Part shown: piece after piece, positions 26,130 to 39,314 of the stretch
How positions within the stretch are numbered: position 1 is the stretch's first letter
Layout of the letters: each line of letters starts with the position of its first letter
From: Ptiloglossa arizonensis
Lineage: Eukaryota > Arthropoda > Insecta > Hymenoptera > Colletidae
Direction of reading: 5' to 3'
Assembly (NCBI RefSeq): GCF_051014685.1
Contig: NW_027478457.1
Location: 435,553-499,552, forward strand
DNA: 64,000 nucleotides
Notes under the pieces: generated by a model
Database searches by the model: none
Seen by the model: only the letters and a program-made list of their open reading frames with translations
Told to the model about the DNA's origin: nothing
Position numbers and translations under genes: made by a program

Positions 26130-29100
26130 ATTGTAACTGAAAGTAGAAACTCGCCCGATTACAACGGTTTGTGTATTTTTTCCCTAGGCCATTCTGGTTA
26201 AGCTTTTGAAGCAGCAGAATTGCGAAAAATTTTTTGCCTTCTCAACCATTTCTTGGCTTCAAACTCCCATATCTCGCGAACGGATTGACCTAACCCTAAA
26301 ATTCCTATCGCATCTGAAAGTAGACACTCGCCCGATTACATCGATATGTGTATTTTTTCCCTAGGCCATTCTGGTTAAGCGTTTGAAGCAGCAGAATTGC
26401 GAAAAATTTTTTGCCTTCTCAACCATTTCTTGGCTTCAAACTCCCATATCTCGCGAACGGATTGACCTATCCCAAAAATTCCTGTTGCATCAGAAAGTAG
26501 AAACTCGCCCGATTACAGCGGTATGTGTATTTTTTCCCTAGTCCTTTCTGGTTAAGCGTTTGGAGCAGCAGAAATGTGAACAATTTGTTCTCTTCTCAAC
26601 CATTTCTTAGCTTCCAACTCCCATATCTCGCGAACGGATTGACCTAACCCAAAAATTCCTATTGCATTTGATAGTAGAAACTCGCCCGATTACAACGGTA
26701 CGTGTATTTTTCCCCTACGCCATTCTGGTTAAGCGATTGGAGCAGCAGAAGTGCGAAAAATTTGTTGTCTTGACAACCATTTCATAGCTTCAAAGTCCCA
26801 TATCTCGCGAACGGATTGACCTAACCCTAAAATTCCTATCGCATCTGAAAGTAGAAACTCGCCCGATTACAACGGTATGTGTATTTTTTCCCTAGGCCAT
26901 TCTGGTTAAGCGTTTGAAGCAGCAGAATTGCGAAAAATTTTTTGCCTTCTCAACCATTTCTTGGCTTCAAACTCCCATATCTCGCGAACGGATTGACCTA
27001 ACCCTAAAATTCCTATCGCATCTGAAAGTAGAAACTCGCCCGATTACAACGGTATGTGTATTTTTCCCCTACGCCATTCTGGTTAAGCGATTGGAGCAGC
27101 AGAAGTGCGAAAAATTTGTTGTCTTGACAACCATTTCTTAGCTTCAAAGTCCCATATCTCGCGAACGGATTGACCTAACCCAAAAATTCCTATTGCATCT
27201 GAAAGTAGAAACTCGCCCGATTACAACGGTATGTGTATTTTTCCCCCACGCCATTCTGGTTAAGCGATTGGAGCCGCAGAAGTGCGAAAAATTTGTTGTC
27301 TTGACAAACATTTCGTAGCTTCAAAGTCCCATATCTCGCGAACGGATTGACCTAACCCAAAAATTCCTATTGCATCTGAAAGTAGAAACTCGCCCGATTA
27401 CAACGGTATGTGTATTTTTTCCCTAGGCCATTCTGGTTAAACGTTTGGAGCAGCAGAATTGTGAAAAATTTTTTGCCTTCTCTACCATTTCTTGGCTTCA
27501 AACTCCCATATCTCGCGAACGGATTGACCTAACCCAAAAATTCCTGTTGCGTCTGAAAGTAGAAACTCGCCCGGTTACAACGGTATGTGTATTTTTTCCC
27601 TAGGCCATTCTGGTTAAGCGTTTGGAGCAGCGGAAGTGCGAAAAATTTGTTGTCTCCTCAACCATTTCTTAGCTTCAAACTCCCATATCTCGCGAATGGA
27701 TTGACCTAACCCAAAAATTCCTATTGCATCTGAAAGTAGAAACTCGCCCGATTACAACGGTATGTGTATTTTTTCCCTAGGCCATTCTGGTTAAGCATTT
27801 GGAGCAGCGGAAGTGCGAAAAATTTGTTGTCTCCTCAACCATTTCTTAGCTTCAAACTCCCATATCTCGCGAATGGATTGACCTAACCCAAAAATTCCTA
27901 TTGCATTTGATAGTAGAAACTCGCCCGATTACAACGGTACGTGTATTTTTCCCCTACGCCATTCTGGTTAAGCGATTGGAGCAGCAGAAGTGCGAAAAAT
28001 TTGTTGTCTTGACAACCATTTCTTAGCTTCAAAGTCCCATATCTCGCGAACGGATTGACCTAACCCAAAAATTCCTATTGTAACTGAAAGTAGAAACTCG
28101 CCCGATTACAACGGTTTGTGTATTTTTTCCCTAGGCCATTCTGGTTAAGCTTTTGAAGCAGCAGAATTGCGAAAAATTTTTTGCCTTCTCAACCATTTCT
28201 TGGCTTCAAACTCCCATATCTCGCGAACGGATTGACCTAACCCTAAAATTCCTATCGCATCTGAAAGTAGACACTCGCCCGATTACATCGATATGTGTAT
28301 TTTTTCCCTAGGCCATTCTGGTTAAGCGTTTGAAGCAGCAGAATTGCGAAAAATTTTTTGCCTTCTCAACCATTTCTTGGCTTCAAACTCCCATATCTCG
28401 CGAACGGATTGACCTATCCCAAAAATTCCTGTTGCATCAGAAAGTAGAAACTCGCCCGATTACAGCGGTATGTGTATTTTTTCCCTAGTCCTTTCTGGTT
28501 AAGCGTTTGGAGCAGCAGAAATGTGAACAATTTGTTCTCTTCTCAACCATTTCTTAGCTTCCAACTCCCATATCTCGCGAACGGATTGACCTAACCCAAA
28601 AATTCCTATTGCATTTGATAGTAGAAACTCGCCCGATTACAACGGTACGTGTATTTTTCCCCTACGCCATTCTGGTTAAGCGATTGGAGCAGCAGAAGTG
28701 CGAAAAATTTGTTGTCTTGACAACCATTTCATAGCTTCAAAGTCCCATATCTCGCGAACGGATTGACCTAACCCTAAAATTCCTATCGCATCTGAAAGTA
28801 GAAACTCGCCCGATTACAACGGTATGTGTATTTTTTCCCTAGGCCATTCTGGTTAAGCGTTTGAAGCAGCAGAATTGCGAAAAATTTTTTGCCTTCTCAA
28901 CCATTTCTTGGCTTCAAACTCCCATATCTCGCGAACGGATTGACCTAACCCTAAAATTCCTATCGCATCTGAAAGTAGAAACTCGCCCGATTACAACGGT
29001 ATGTGTATTTTTCCCCTACGCCATTCTGGTTAAGCGATTGGAGCAGCAGAAGTGCGAAAAATTTGTTGTCTTGACAACCATTTCTTAGCTTCAAAGTCCC

Positions 29101-29446
29101 ATATCTCGCGAACGGATTGACCTAACCCAAAAATTCCTATTGCATCTGAAAGTAGAAACTCGCCCGATTACAACGGTATGTGTATTTTTCCCCCACGCCA
29201 TTCTGGTTAAGCGATTGGAGCCGCAGAAGTGCGAAAAATTTGTTGTCTTGACAAACATTTCGTAGCTTCAAAGTCCCATATCTCGCGAACGGATTGACCT
29301 AACCCAAAAATTCCTATTGCATCTGAAAGTAGAAACTCGCCCGATTACAACGGTATGTGTATTTTTTCCCTAGGCCATTCTGGTTAAACGTTTGGAGCAG
29401 CAGAATTGTGAAAAATTTTTTGCCTTCTCTACCATTTCTTGGCTTC
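26130..29446 (+). repeat. 11-monomer-offset duplication (about 26130-27499 and 28077-29446)
   Basis: Offset 1947 bp. GACACTCGCCCGATTACATCG, CAGCGGTATG, AAATGTGAACAATTTG, the TTTCCCCCACGCC tail and GACAAACATTTCGTAG all recur in order. The match ends where CAAACTCCC meets CAAACACCC. Confidence 0.85.
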
Positions 29447-30204
29447 AAACACCCATATCTCGCGAACGGATTGACCTAACCCAAAAATTCCTATTGCATC
29501 TGAAAGTAGAAACTCGCCCGATTACAACGGTATGTGCATTTTTTCCCTAGGCCATTCTGGTTAAGCGTTTGGAGCAGCAGAATTGCGAAAAATTTTTTGC
29601 CTTCTCAACCATTTCTTGGCTTCAAACTCCCATATCTCGCGAACGGATTGACCTAACCCAAAAATTCCTGTTGCGTCTGAAAGTAGAAACTCGCCCGGTT
29701 ACAACGGTATGTGTATTTTTTCCCTAGGCCATTCTGGTTAAGCGTTTGGAGCAGCGGAAGTGCGAAAAATTTGTTGTCTCCTCAACCATTTCTTAGCTTC
29801 AAACTCCCATATCTCGCGAATGGATTGACCTAACCCAAAAATTCCTATTGCATCTGAAAGTAGAAACTCGCCCGATTACAACGGTATGTGTATTTTTTCC
29901 CTAGGCCATTCTGGTTAAGCATTTGGAGCAGCGGAAGTGCGAAAAATTTGTTGTCTCCTCAACCATTTCTTAGCTTCAAACTCCCATATCTCGCGAATGG
30001 ATTGACCTAACCCAAAAATTCCTATTGCATTTGATAGTAGAAACTCGCCCGATTACAACGGTACGTGTATTTTTCCCCTACGCCATTCTGGTTAAGCGAT
30101 TGGAGCAGCAGAAGTGCGAAAAATTTGTTGTCTTGACAACCATTTCTTAGCTTCAAAGTCCCATATCTCGCGAACGGATTGACCTAACCCAAAAATTCCT
30201 ATTG
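27488..30204 (+). repeat. 12-monomer-offset duplication (about 27488-28080 and 29612-30204)
   Basis: Offset 2124 bp. Both copies carry two successive GCGGAAGTG/TTGTCTCCTC units, the second with the rare head TTAAGCATTTGG (27795/29919). A third copy of that head is near 32750. It ends where the TTGTAACTG tail meets TTGCATCTG. Confidence 0.8.
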
Positions 30205-31972
30205 CATCTGAAAGTAGAAACTCGCCCGATTACAACGGTATGTGTATTTTTCCCCTAGGCCATTCTGGTTAAGCGATTGGAGCAGCAGAATTGCGAAAAA
30301 TTTGTTGTCTTGACAACCATTTCTTAGATTCAAAGTCCCATATCTCGCGAACGGATTGACCTAACCCAAAAATTCCTATTGCATTTGATAGTAGAAACTC
30401 GCCCGATTACAACGGTACGTGTATTTTTCCCCTACGCCATTCTGGTTAAGCGATTGGAGCAGCAGAAGTGCGAAAAATTTGTTTCCTTCACAACCATTTC
30501 TTGGATTCAAACTCCCATATCTCGCGAACGGATTGACCTAACCCTAAAATTCCTATCGCATCTGAAAGTAGAAACTCGCCCGATTACAACGGTATGTGTA
30601 TTTTTTCCCTAGGCCATTCTGGTTAAGCGTTTGAAGCAGCAGAATTGCGAAAAATTTTTTGCCTTCTCAACCATTTCTTGGCTTCAAACTCCCATATCTC
30701 GCGAACGGATTGACCTAACCCTAAAATTCCTATCGCATCTGAAAGTAGAAACTCGCCCGATTACAACGGTATGTGTATTTTTTCCCTAGTCCATTCTGGT
30801 TAAGCGTTTGGAGCAGCAGAATTGCGAACAATTTGTTCTCTTCTCAACCATTTCTTAGATTCAAAGTCCCATGTCTCGCGAACGGATTGACCTGACCCAA
30901 AAATTCCTATTGCATCTGAAAGTAGAAACTCGCCCGATTACAACGGTATGTGTATTTTTTCCCTAGGCCATTCTGGTTAAGCGTTTGAAGCAGCAGAATT
31001 GCGAAAAATTTTTTGCCTTCTCAACCATTTCTTGGCTTCAAACGCCCATATCTCGCGAACGGATTGACCTAACCCAAAAATTCCTATTGCATCTGAAAGT
31101 AGAAACTCGCCCGATTACAACGGTATGTGTATTTTTCCCCTAGGCCATTCTGGTTAAGCGATTGGAGCAGCAGAATTGCGAAAAATTTGTTGTCTTGACA
31201 ACCATTTCTTAGATTCAAAGTCCCATATCTCGCGAACGGATTGACCTAACCCAAAAATTCCTATTGCATTTGATAGTAGAAACTCGCCCGATTACAACGG
31301 TACGTGTATTTTTCCCCTACGCCATTCTGGTTAAGCGATTGGAGCAGCAGAAGTGCGAAAAATTTGTTTCCTTCACAACCATTTCTTGGATTCAAACTCC
31401 CATATCTCGCGAACGGATTGACCTAACCCTAAAATTCCTATCGCATCTGAAAGTAGAAACTCGCCCGATTACAACGGTATGTGTATTTTTTCCCTAGGCC
31501 ATTCTGGTTAAGCGTTTGAAGCAGCAGAATTGCGAAAAATTTTTTGCCTTCTCAACCATTTCTTGGCTTCAAACTCCCATATCTCGCGAACGGATTGACC
31601 TAACCCTAAAATTCCTATCGCATCTGAAAGTAGAAACTCGCCCGATTACAACGGTATGTGTATTTTTTCCCTAGTCCATTCTGGTTAAGCGTTTGGAGCA
31701 GCAGAATTGCGAACAATTTGTTCTCTTCTCAACCATTTCTTAGATTCAAAGTCCCATGTCTCGCGAACGGATTGACCTGACCCAAAAATTCCTATTGCAT
31801 CTGAAAGTAGAAACTCGCCCGATTACAACGGTATGTGTATTTTTTCCCTAGGCCATTCTGGTTAAGCGTTTGAAGCAGCAGAATTGCGAAAAATTTTTTG
31901 CCTTCTCAACCATTTCTTGGCTTCAAACGCCCATATCTCGCGAACGGATTGACCTAACCCAAAAATTCCTAT
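30158..31972 (+). repeat. 5-monomer tandem duplication (about 30158-31087 and 31043-31972)
   Basis: Offset 885 bp. Shared rarities are CCCATGTCTCGCG, GACCTGACCC, TTTGTTTCCTTCAC in a B-headed unit, and CAAACGCCCAT. I saw no substitution between the copies. Confidence 0.9.
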
Positions 31973-32032
31973 TGTAACTGAAAGTAGAAACTCGCCCGAT
32001 TACAACGGTTTGTGTATTTTTTCCCTAGGCCA

Positions 32033-32209
32033 TTCTGGTTAAGCTTTTGAAGCAGCAGAATTGCGAGAAATTTGTTTCCTTCACAACCATTTCTTGGATT
32101 CAAACTCCCATATCTCGCGAACGGATTGACATAACCCAAAAATTCCTGTTGCATCAGAAAGTAGAAACTCGCCCGATTACAGCGGTATGTGTATTTTTTC
32201 CCTAGGATA
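32033..32209 (+). repeat. representative subfamily D monomer
   Basis: 177 bp. Hallmarks are GAGAAATTTGTTTCCTTCAC, CTTGGATTCAAACTCC, GATTGACATAACCC, then CCTGTTGCATCAGAAAG and ATTACAGCGG. Members of this family lie at 32.0, 33.98, 34.87, 36.46 and 37.17 kb, with AAAAATTTGTTTCC versions at about 30.4, 31.3, 33.3, 40.5, 41.9, 51.9, 56.6, 59.8 and 61.8 kb. A D tail ending CCTAGGATATTCTGG is followed by an E monomer. Confidence 0.85.
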
Positions 32210-32385
32210 TTCTGGTTAAGCGTTTGGAGCAGCAGAATTGCGAAAAATTTTTTCCATCTCAAACATTTCTTGGCTTCAAACTCCCATATCTCGCGAACGG
32301 ATTGACCTAACCCAAAAATTCCTATTGCATCTGAAAGTAGAAACTCGCCCGATTACAACGGTACGTGTATTTTCTCCCTAGGCCA
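32210..32385 (+). repeat. representative subfamily E monomer (176 bp, 1-bp deletion)
   Basis: The variable window reads AAAAATTTTTTCCATCTCAA where subfamily A has TTTTTTGCCTTCTCAA, a net loss of one base. E units occur near 18.23, 32.21, 34.16, 35.04, 36.63, 37.34, 37.87, 38.75, 42.11, 43.17 and 52.03 kb, each after CCTAGGATATTCTGG. This inherited deletion explains why several duplication offsets are one base short of a multiple of 177. Confidence 0.85.
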
Positions 32386-34526
32386 TTCTGGTTAAGCGTC
32401 TGGAGCAGCAGAATTGCGAAAAATTTTTTGCCTTCTCAACCATTTCTTGGCTTCAAACTCCCATATCTCGCGAACGGATTGACCTAACCCAAAAATTCCT
32501 GTTGCGTCTGAAAGTAGAAACTCGCCCGGTTACAACGGTATGTGTATTTTTTCCCTAGGCCATTCTGGTTAAGCGTTTGGAGCAGCGGAAGTGCGAAAAA
32601 TTTGTTGTCTCCTCAACCATTTCTTAGCTTCAAACTCCCATATCTCGCGAATGGATTGACCTAACCCAAAAATTCCTATTGCATCTGAAAGTAGAAACTC
32701 GCCCGATTACAACGGTATGTGTATTTTTTCCCTAGGCCATTCTGGTTAAGCATTTGGAGCAGCGGAAGTGCGAAAAATTTGTTGTCTCCTCAACCATTTC
32801 TTAGCTTCAAACTCCCATATCTCGCGAATGGATTGACCTAACCCAAAAATTCCTATTGCATTTGATAGTAGAAACTCGCCCGATTACAACGGTACGTGTA
32901 TTTTTCCCCTACGCCATTCTGGTTAAGCGATTGGAGCAGCAGAAGTGCGAAAAATTTGTTGTCTTGACAACCATTTCTTAGCTTCAAAGTCCCATATCTC
33001 GCGAACGGATTGACCTAACCCAAAAATTCCTATTGCATCTGAAAGTAGAAACTCGCCCGATTACAACGGTATGTGTATTTTTCCCCTAGGCCATTCTGGT
33101 TAAGCGATTGGAGCAGCAGAATTGCGAAAAATTTGTTGTCTTGACAACCATTTCTTAGATTCAAAGTCCCATATCTCGCGAACGGATTGACCTAACCCAA
33201 AAATTCCTATTGCATTTGATAGTAGAAACTCGCCCGATTACAACGGTACGTGTATTTTTCCCCTACGCCATTCTGGTTAAGCGATTGGAGCAGCAGAAGT
33301 GCGAAAAATTTGTTTCCTTCACAACCATTTCTTGGATTCAAACTCCCATATCTCGCGAACGGATTGACCTAACCCTAAAATTCCTATCGCATCTGAAAGT
33401 AGAAACTCGCCCGATTACAACGGTATGTGTATTTTTTCCCTAGGCCATTCTGGTTAAGCGTTTGAAGCAGCAGAATTGCGAAAAATTTTTTGCCTTCTCA
33501 ACCATTTCTTGGCTTCAAACTCCCATATCTCGCGAACGGATTGACCTAACCCTAAAATTCCTATCGCATCTGAAAGTAGAAACTCGCCCGATTACAACGG
33601 TATGTGTATTTTTTCCCTAGTCCATTCTGGTTAAGCGTTTGGAGCAGCAGAATTGCGAACAATTTGTTCTCTTCTCAACCATTTCTTAGATTCAAAGTCC
33701 CATGTCTCGCGAACGGATTGACCTGACCCAAAAATTCCTATTGCATCTGAAAGTAGAAACTCGCCCGATTACAACGGTATGTGTATTTTTTCCCTAGGCC
33801 ATTCTGGTTAAGCGTTTGAAGCAGCAGAATTGCGAAAAATTTTTTGCCTTCTCAACCATTTCTTGGCTTCAAACGCCCATATCTCGCGAACGGATTGACC
33901 TAACCCAAAAATTCCTATTGTAACTGAAAGTAGAAACTCGCCCGATTACAACGGTTTGTGTATTTTTTCCCTAGGCCATTCTGGTTAAGCTTTTGAAGCA
34001 GCAGAATTGCGAGAAATTTGTTTCCTTCACAACCATTTCTTGGATTCAAACTCCCATATCTCGCGAACGGATTGACATAACCCAAAAATTCCTGTTGCAT
34101 CAGAAAGTAGAAACTCGCCCGATTACAGCGGTATGTGTATTTTTTCCCTAGGATATTCTGGTTAAGCGTTTGGAGCAGCAGAATTGCGAAAAATTTTTTC
34201 CATCTCAAACATTTCTTGGCTTCAAACTCCCATATCTCGCGAACGGATTGACCTAACCCAAAAATTCCTATTGCATCTGAAAGTAGAAACTCGCCCGATT
34301 ACAACGGTACGTGTATTTTCTCCCTAGGCCATTCTGGTTAAGCGTCTGGAGCAGCAGAATTGCGAAAAATTTTTTGCCTTATCAACCATTCCTTGGCTTC
34401 AAACTCCCATATCTCGCGAACGGATTTAACTAACCCAAAAATTCCTATTGCATCTGAAAGTAGAAACTCGCCCGATTACAACGGTATGTGTATTTTTTCC
34501 CTAGGCCATTCTGGTTAAGCGTTTGA

Positions 34527-37082
34527 TGCAGCAGAATTGCGAAAAATTTTTTGCCTTCTCAACCATTTCTTGGCTTCAAACTCCCATATCTCGCGAACGG
34601 ATTGACCTATCCCAAAAATTCCTATTGCATCTGAAAGTAGAAACTCGCCCGATTACAACGGTATGTGTATTTTTGCCCTAGGCGCATTCTGGATAAGCGT
34701 TTGGAGCAGCAGAATTGCGAAAAATTTTTTGCCTTCTCAACCATATCTTAGCTTCAAACTCCCATATCTCGCGAACGGATTGACCTAACCCAAAAATTCC
34801 TATTGCATCTGAAAGTAGAAACTCGCCCGATTACAACGGTATGTGTATTTTTTCCCTAGGCCATTCTGGTTAAGCGTTTGGAGCAGCAGAATTGCGAGAA
34901 ATTTGTTTCCTTCACAACCATTTCTTGGATTCAAACTCCCATATCTCGCGAACGGATTGACATAACCCAAAAATTCCTGTTGTATAAGAAAGTAGAAACT
35001 CGCCCGAGTACAGCGGTATGTGTATTTTTTCCCTAGGATATTCTGGTTAAGCGTTTGGAGCAGCAGAATTGCGAAAAATTTTTTCCATCTCAAACATTTC
35101 TTGGCTTCAAACTCCCATATCTCGCGAACGGATTGACCTAACCCAAAAATTCCTATTGCATCTGAAAGTAGAAACTCGCCCGATTACAACGGTACGTGTA
35201 TTTTCTCCCTAGGCCATTCTGGTTAAGCGTTTGGAGCAGCAGAATTGCGAAAAATTTTTTGCCTTATCAACCATTCCTTGGCTTCAAACTCCCATATCTC
35301 GCGAACGGATTTACCTAACCCAAAAATTCCGATTGCATCTGAAAGTAGAAACTCGCCCGATTACAACGGTATGTGTATTTTTGCCCTAGGCCATTCTGGT
35401 TAAGCGTTTGGAGCAGCAGAATTGCGAAAAATTTTTTGCCTTCTCAACCATTTCTTAGCTTCAAACTCCCATATCTCGCGAACGGATTGACCTAACCCTA
35501 AAATTCCTATCGCATCTGAAAGTAGAAACTCGCCCGATTACAACGGTATGTGTATTTTTTCCCTAGTCCATTCTGGTTAAGCGTTTGGAGCAGCAGAATT
35601 GCGAACAATTTGTTCTCTTCTCAACCATTTCTTAGCTTCCAACTCCCATATCTCGCGAACGGATTGACATAACCCAAAAATTCCTATTGCATTTGATAGT
35701 AGAAACTCGCCCGATTACAACGGTATGTGTATTTTTCCCCTAGGCCATTCTGGTTAAGCGATTGGAGCAGCAGAAGTGCGAAAAATTTGTTGTCTTGACA
35801 ACCATTTCTTAGATTCAAAGTCCCATATCTCGCGAACGGATTGACCTAACCCAAAAATTCCTATTGCATCTGAAAGTAGAAACTCGCCCGATTACAACGG
35901 TATGTGTATTTTTTCCCTAGGCCATTCTGGTTAAGCGTTTGAAGCAGCAGAATTGCGAAAAATTTTTTGCCTTCTCAACCATTTCTTGGCTTCAAACTCC
36001 CATATCTCGCGAACGGATTGACCTAACCCTAAAATTCCTATCGCATCTGAAAGTAGAAACTCGCCCGATTACAACGGTGTGTGTATTTTTTCCCTAGGCC
36101 ATTCTGGTTAAGCGTTTGAAGCAGCAGAATTGCGAAAAATTTTTTGCCTTCTCAACCATTTCTTGGCTTCAAACTCCCATATCTCGCGAACGGATTGACC
36201 TATCCCAAAAATACCTATTGCATCTGAAAGTAGAAACTCGCCCGATTACAACGGTATGTGTATTTTTGCCCTAGGCCATTCTGGATAAGCGTTTGGAGCA
36301 GCAGAATTGCGAAAAATTTTTTGCCTTCTCAACCATTTCTTAGCTTCAAACTCCCATATCTCGCGAACGGATTGACCTAACCCAAAAATTCCTATTGCAT
36401 CTGAAAGTAGAAACTCGCCCGATTACAACAGTATGTGTATTTTTTCCCTAGGCCATTCTGGTTAAGCGTTTGGAGCAGCAGAATTGCGAGAAATTTGTTT
36501 CCTTCACAACCATTTCTTGGATTCAAACTCCCATATCTCGCGAACGGATTGACATAACCCAAAAATTCCTGTTGCATCAGAAAGTAGAAACTCGCCCGAT
36601 TACAGCGGTATGTGTATTTTTTCCCTAGGATATTCTGGTTAAGCGTTTGGAGCAGCAGAATTGCGAAAAATTTTTTCCATCTCAAACATTTCTTGGCTTC
36701 AAACTCCCATATCTCGCGAACGGATTGACCTAACCCAAAAATTCCTATTGCATCTGAAAGTAGAAACTCGCCCGATTACAACGGTACGTGTATTTTCTCC
36801 CTAGGCCATTCTGGTTAAGCGTCTGGAGCAGCAGAATTGCGAAAAATTTTTTGCCTTATCAACCATTCCTTGGCTTCAAACTCCCATATCTCGCGAACGG
36901 ATTTACCTAACCCAAAAATTCCTATTGCATCTGAAAGTAGAAACTCGCCCGATTACAACGGTATGTGTATTTTTGCCCTAGGCCATTTTGGTTAAGCGTT
37001 TGGAGCAGCAGAATTGCGAAAAATTTTTTGCCTTCTCAACCATTTCTTAGCTTCAAACTCCCATATCTCGCGAACGGATTGA
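34527..37082 (+). repeat. 9-monomer-offset duplication (about 34527-35490 and 36120-37082)
   Basis: Offset 1593 bp, falling to 1592 after an extra G in copy 1 (CTAGGCGCATTCTGG, about 34683). Both copies share CTGGATAAGCG, the D/E pair and CCATTCCTTGG. Private changes include TTGTATAAGAAAG and CCCGAGTACAGC in copy 1 (about 34980-35015). A 4-monomer (707-bp) repeat of the D/E section follows at about 36990-37390. Confidence 0.8.
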
Positions 37083-37769
37083 CCTAACCCAAAAATTCCT
37101 ATTGCATCTGAAAGTAGAAACTCGCCCGATTACAACGGTATGTGTATTTTTTCCCTAGGCCATTCTGGTTAAGCGTTTGGAGCAGCAGAATTGCGAGAAA
37201 TTTGTTTCCTTCACAACCATTTCTTGGATTCAAACTCCCATATCTCGCGAACGGATTGACATAACCCAAAAATTCCTGTTGCATCAGAAAGTAGAAACTC
37301 GCCCGATTACAGCGGTATGTGTATTTTTTCCCTAGGATATTCTGGTTAAGCGTTTGGAGCAGCAGAATTGCGAAAAATTTTTTCCATCTCAACCATTTCT
37401 TGGCTTCAAACTCCCATATCTCGCGAACGGATTTACCTAACCCAAAAATTCCTGTTGCATCAGAAAGCAGAAACTCGCCCGATTACAACGGTACGTGTAT
37501 TTTTTCCCTAGTCCATTCTGGTTAAGCGTTTGGAGCAGCAGAATTGCGAACAATTTGTTCTCTTCTCAACCATTTCTTAGCTTCCAACTCCCATATCTCG
37601 CGAACGGATTGACCTAACCCAAAAATTCCTATTGCATTTGATAGTGGAAACTCGCCCGATTACAACGGTACGTTTATTTTTCCCCTAGGCCATTCTGGTT
37701 AAGCGATTGGAGCAGCAGAAGTGCGAAAAATTTGTTGTCTTGACAACCACTTCTTAGATTCAAAGTCCC

Positions 37770-39314
37770 ATATCTCGCGAACGGATTGACCTAACCCAAA
37801 AATTCCTATTGCATCTGAAAGTAGAAACTCGCCCGATTACAACGGTATGTGTATTTTTTCCCTAGGATATTCTGGTTAAGCGTTTGGAGCAGCAGAATTG
37901 CGAAAAATTTTATCCATCTCAACAATTTCTTGGCTTCAAACTCCCATATCTCGCGAACGGATTTACCTAACCCAAAAATTCCTGTTGCATCAGAAAGCAG
38001 ATACTCGCCCGATTACAACGGTATGCGTATTTTTTCCCTAGTCCTTTCTGGTTAAGCGTTTGGAGCAGCAGAAATGTGAACAATTTGTTCTCTTCTCAAC
38101 CATTTCTTAGCTTCCAACTCCCATATCTCGCGAACGGATTGACCTAACCCAAAAATTCCTATTGCATTTGATAGTAGAAACTCGCCCGATTACAACGGTA
38201 TGCGTATTTTTTCCCTTGGCCATTCTGCTTAAGCGTTTGGAGCAGCAGAATTGCGAAAAATTTGTTCTCTTCTCAACCATTTCTAAGCTTCCAACTCCCA
38301 TATCTCGCGAACGGATTGACCCAACCCAAAAATTCCTACTGCATCTGAAAGTAGAAACTCGCCCGATTACAGCGGTACGTGTATTTTTTCCCTAGTCCAT
38401 TCTGGTTAAGCGTTTGGAGCAGCAGAATTGCGAAAAATTTTTTGCCTTCTCAACCATTTCTTGGCTTCAAACTCCCATATCTCGCGAACGGATTGACCTA
38501 ACCCAAAAATTCCTGTTGCGTCTGAAAGTAGAAACTCGCCCGATTACAACGATATGCGTATTTTTTCCCTAGTCCATTCTGGTTAAGCGTTTGGAGCAGC
38601 AGAATTGCGAACAATTTGTTCTCTTCTCAACTATTTCTTAGCTTCCAACTCCCATATCTCGCGAACGGATTGACCTAACCCAAAAATTCCTATTGCATCT
38701 GAAAGTAGAAACTCGCCCGATTACAACGGTATGTGTATTTTTTCCCTAGGATATTCTGGTTAAGCGTTTGGAGCAGCAGAATTGCGAAAAATTTTTTCCA
38801 TCTCAACAATTTCTTGGCTTCAAACTCCCATATCTCGCGAACGGATTTACCTAACCCAAAAATTCCTTTTGCATCAGAAAGCAGAAACTCGCCCGATTAC
38901 AACGGTATGCGTATTTTTTCCCTAGTCCTTTCTGGTTAAGCGTTTGGAGCAGCAGAAATGTGAACAATTTGTTCTCTTCTCAACCATTTCTTAGCTTCCA
39001 ACTCCCATATCTCGCGAACGGATTGACCTAACCCAAAAATTCCTATTGCATTTGATAGTAGAAACTCGCCCGATTACAACGGTATGCGTATTTTTTCCCT
39101 TGGCCATTCTGCTTAAGCGTTTGGAGCAGCAGAATTGCGAAAAATTTGTTCTCTTCTCAACCATTTCTTAGCTTCCAACTCCCATATCTCGCGAACGGAT
39201 TGACCCAACCCAAAAATTCCTATTGCATCTGAAAGTAGAAACTCGCCCGATTACAGCGGTACGTGTATTTTTTCCCTAGTCCATTCTGGTTAAGCGTTTG
39301 GAGCAGCAGAATTG
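37770..39314 (+). repeat. 5-monomer-offset duplication (about 37770-38430 and 38654-39314)
   Basis: Offset 884 bp, one short because of an E monomer. The order is E, AAATGTGAACAATTTG unit, F. Copy 1 has private changes (TTTTATCCATC, ATACTCGCCC, TTTCTAAGC, CCTACTGC) and copy 2 has CCTTTTGCATC. Confidence 0.85.

Larger units (their letters stand above)
18868..27501 (+). repeat. 32-monomer-offset duplication (about 18868-21837 and 24532-27501)
   Basis: Offset 5664 bp (32 x 177). The diagnostic series is ACTGTACGTTTATT, TTTGTGGTCTTGAC, CTCGTGAAC, GGTTTGTG, GCTTTTGAAG and GACACTCGCCCGATTACATCG, then the GAGCCGCAG monomer. Differences are scattered (AACTCGCAT/AACTCCCAT at 20600/26264, TTTCTCTAGG/TTTCCCTAGG). 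The offset is 21 + 11: the first part of copy 1 also matches 22585-23605 at +3717 bp. Confidence 0.85.
31045..34377 (+). repeat. 11-monomer duplication (about 31045-32431 and 32991-34377)
   Basis: Offset 1946 bp; the missing base is the deletion inherited in the E monomer. It covers the D/E pair, CATCTCAAACATTTC, TATTTTCTCCC and the rare GCGTCTGGAGC head (32400/34346). The match ends at GCCTTCTC versus GCCTTATC. Confidence 0.9.

Noticed and set aside
34675..34690. Foreign insertion at CTAGGCGCATTCTGG
   Set aside because: It is only one extra G in an otherwise normal monomer, consistent with a point insertion or consensus error.
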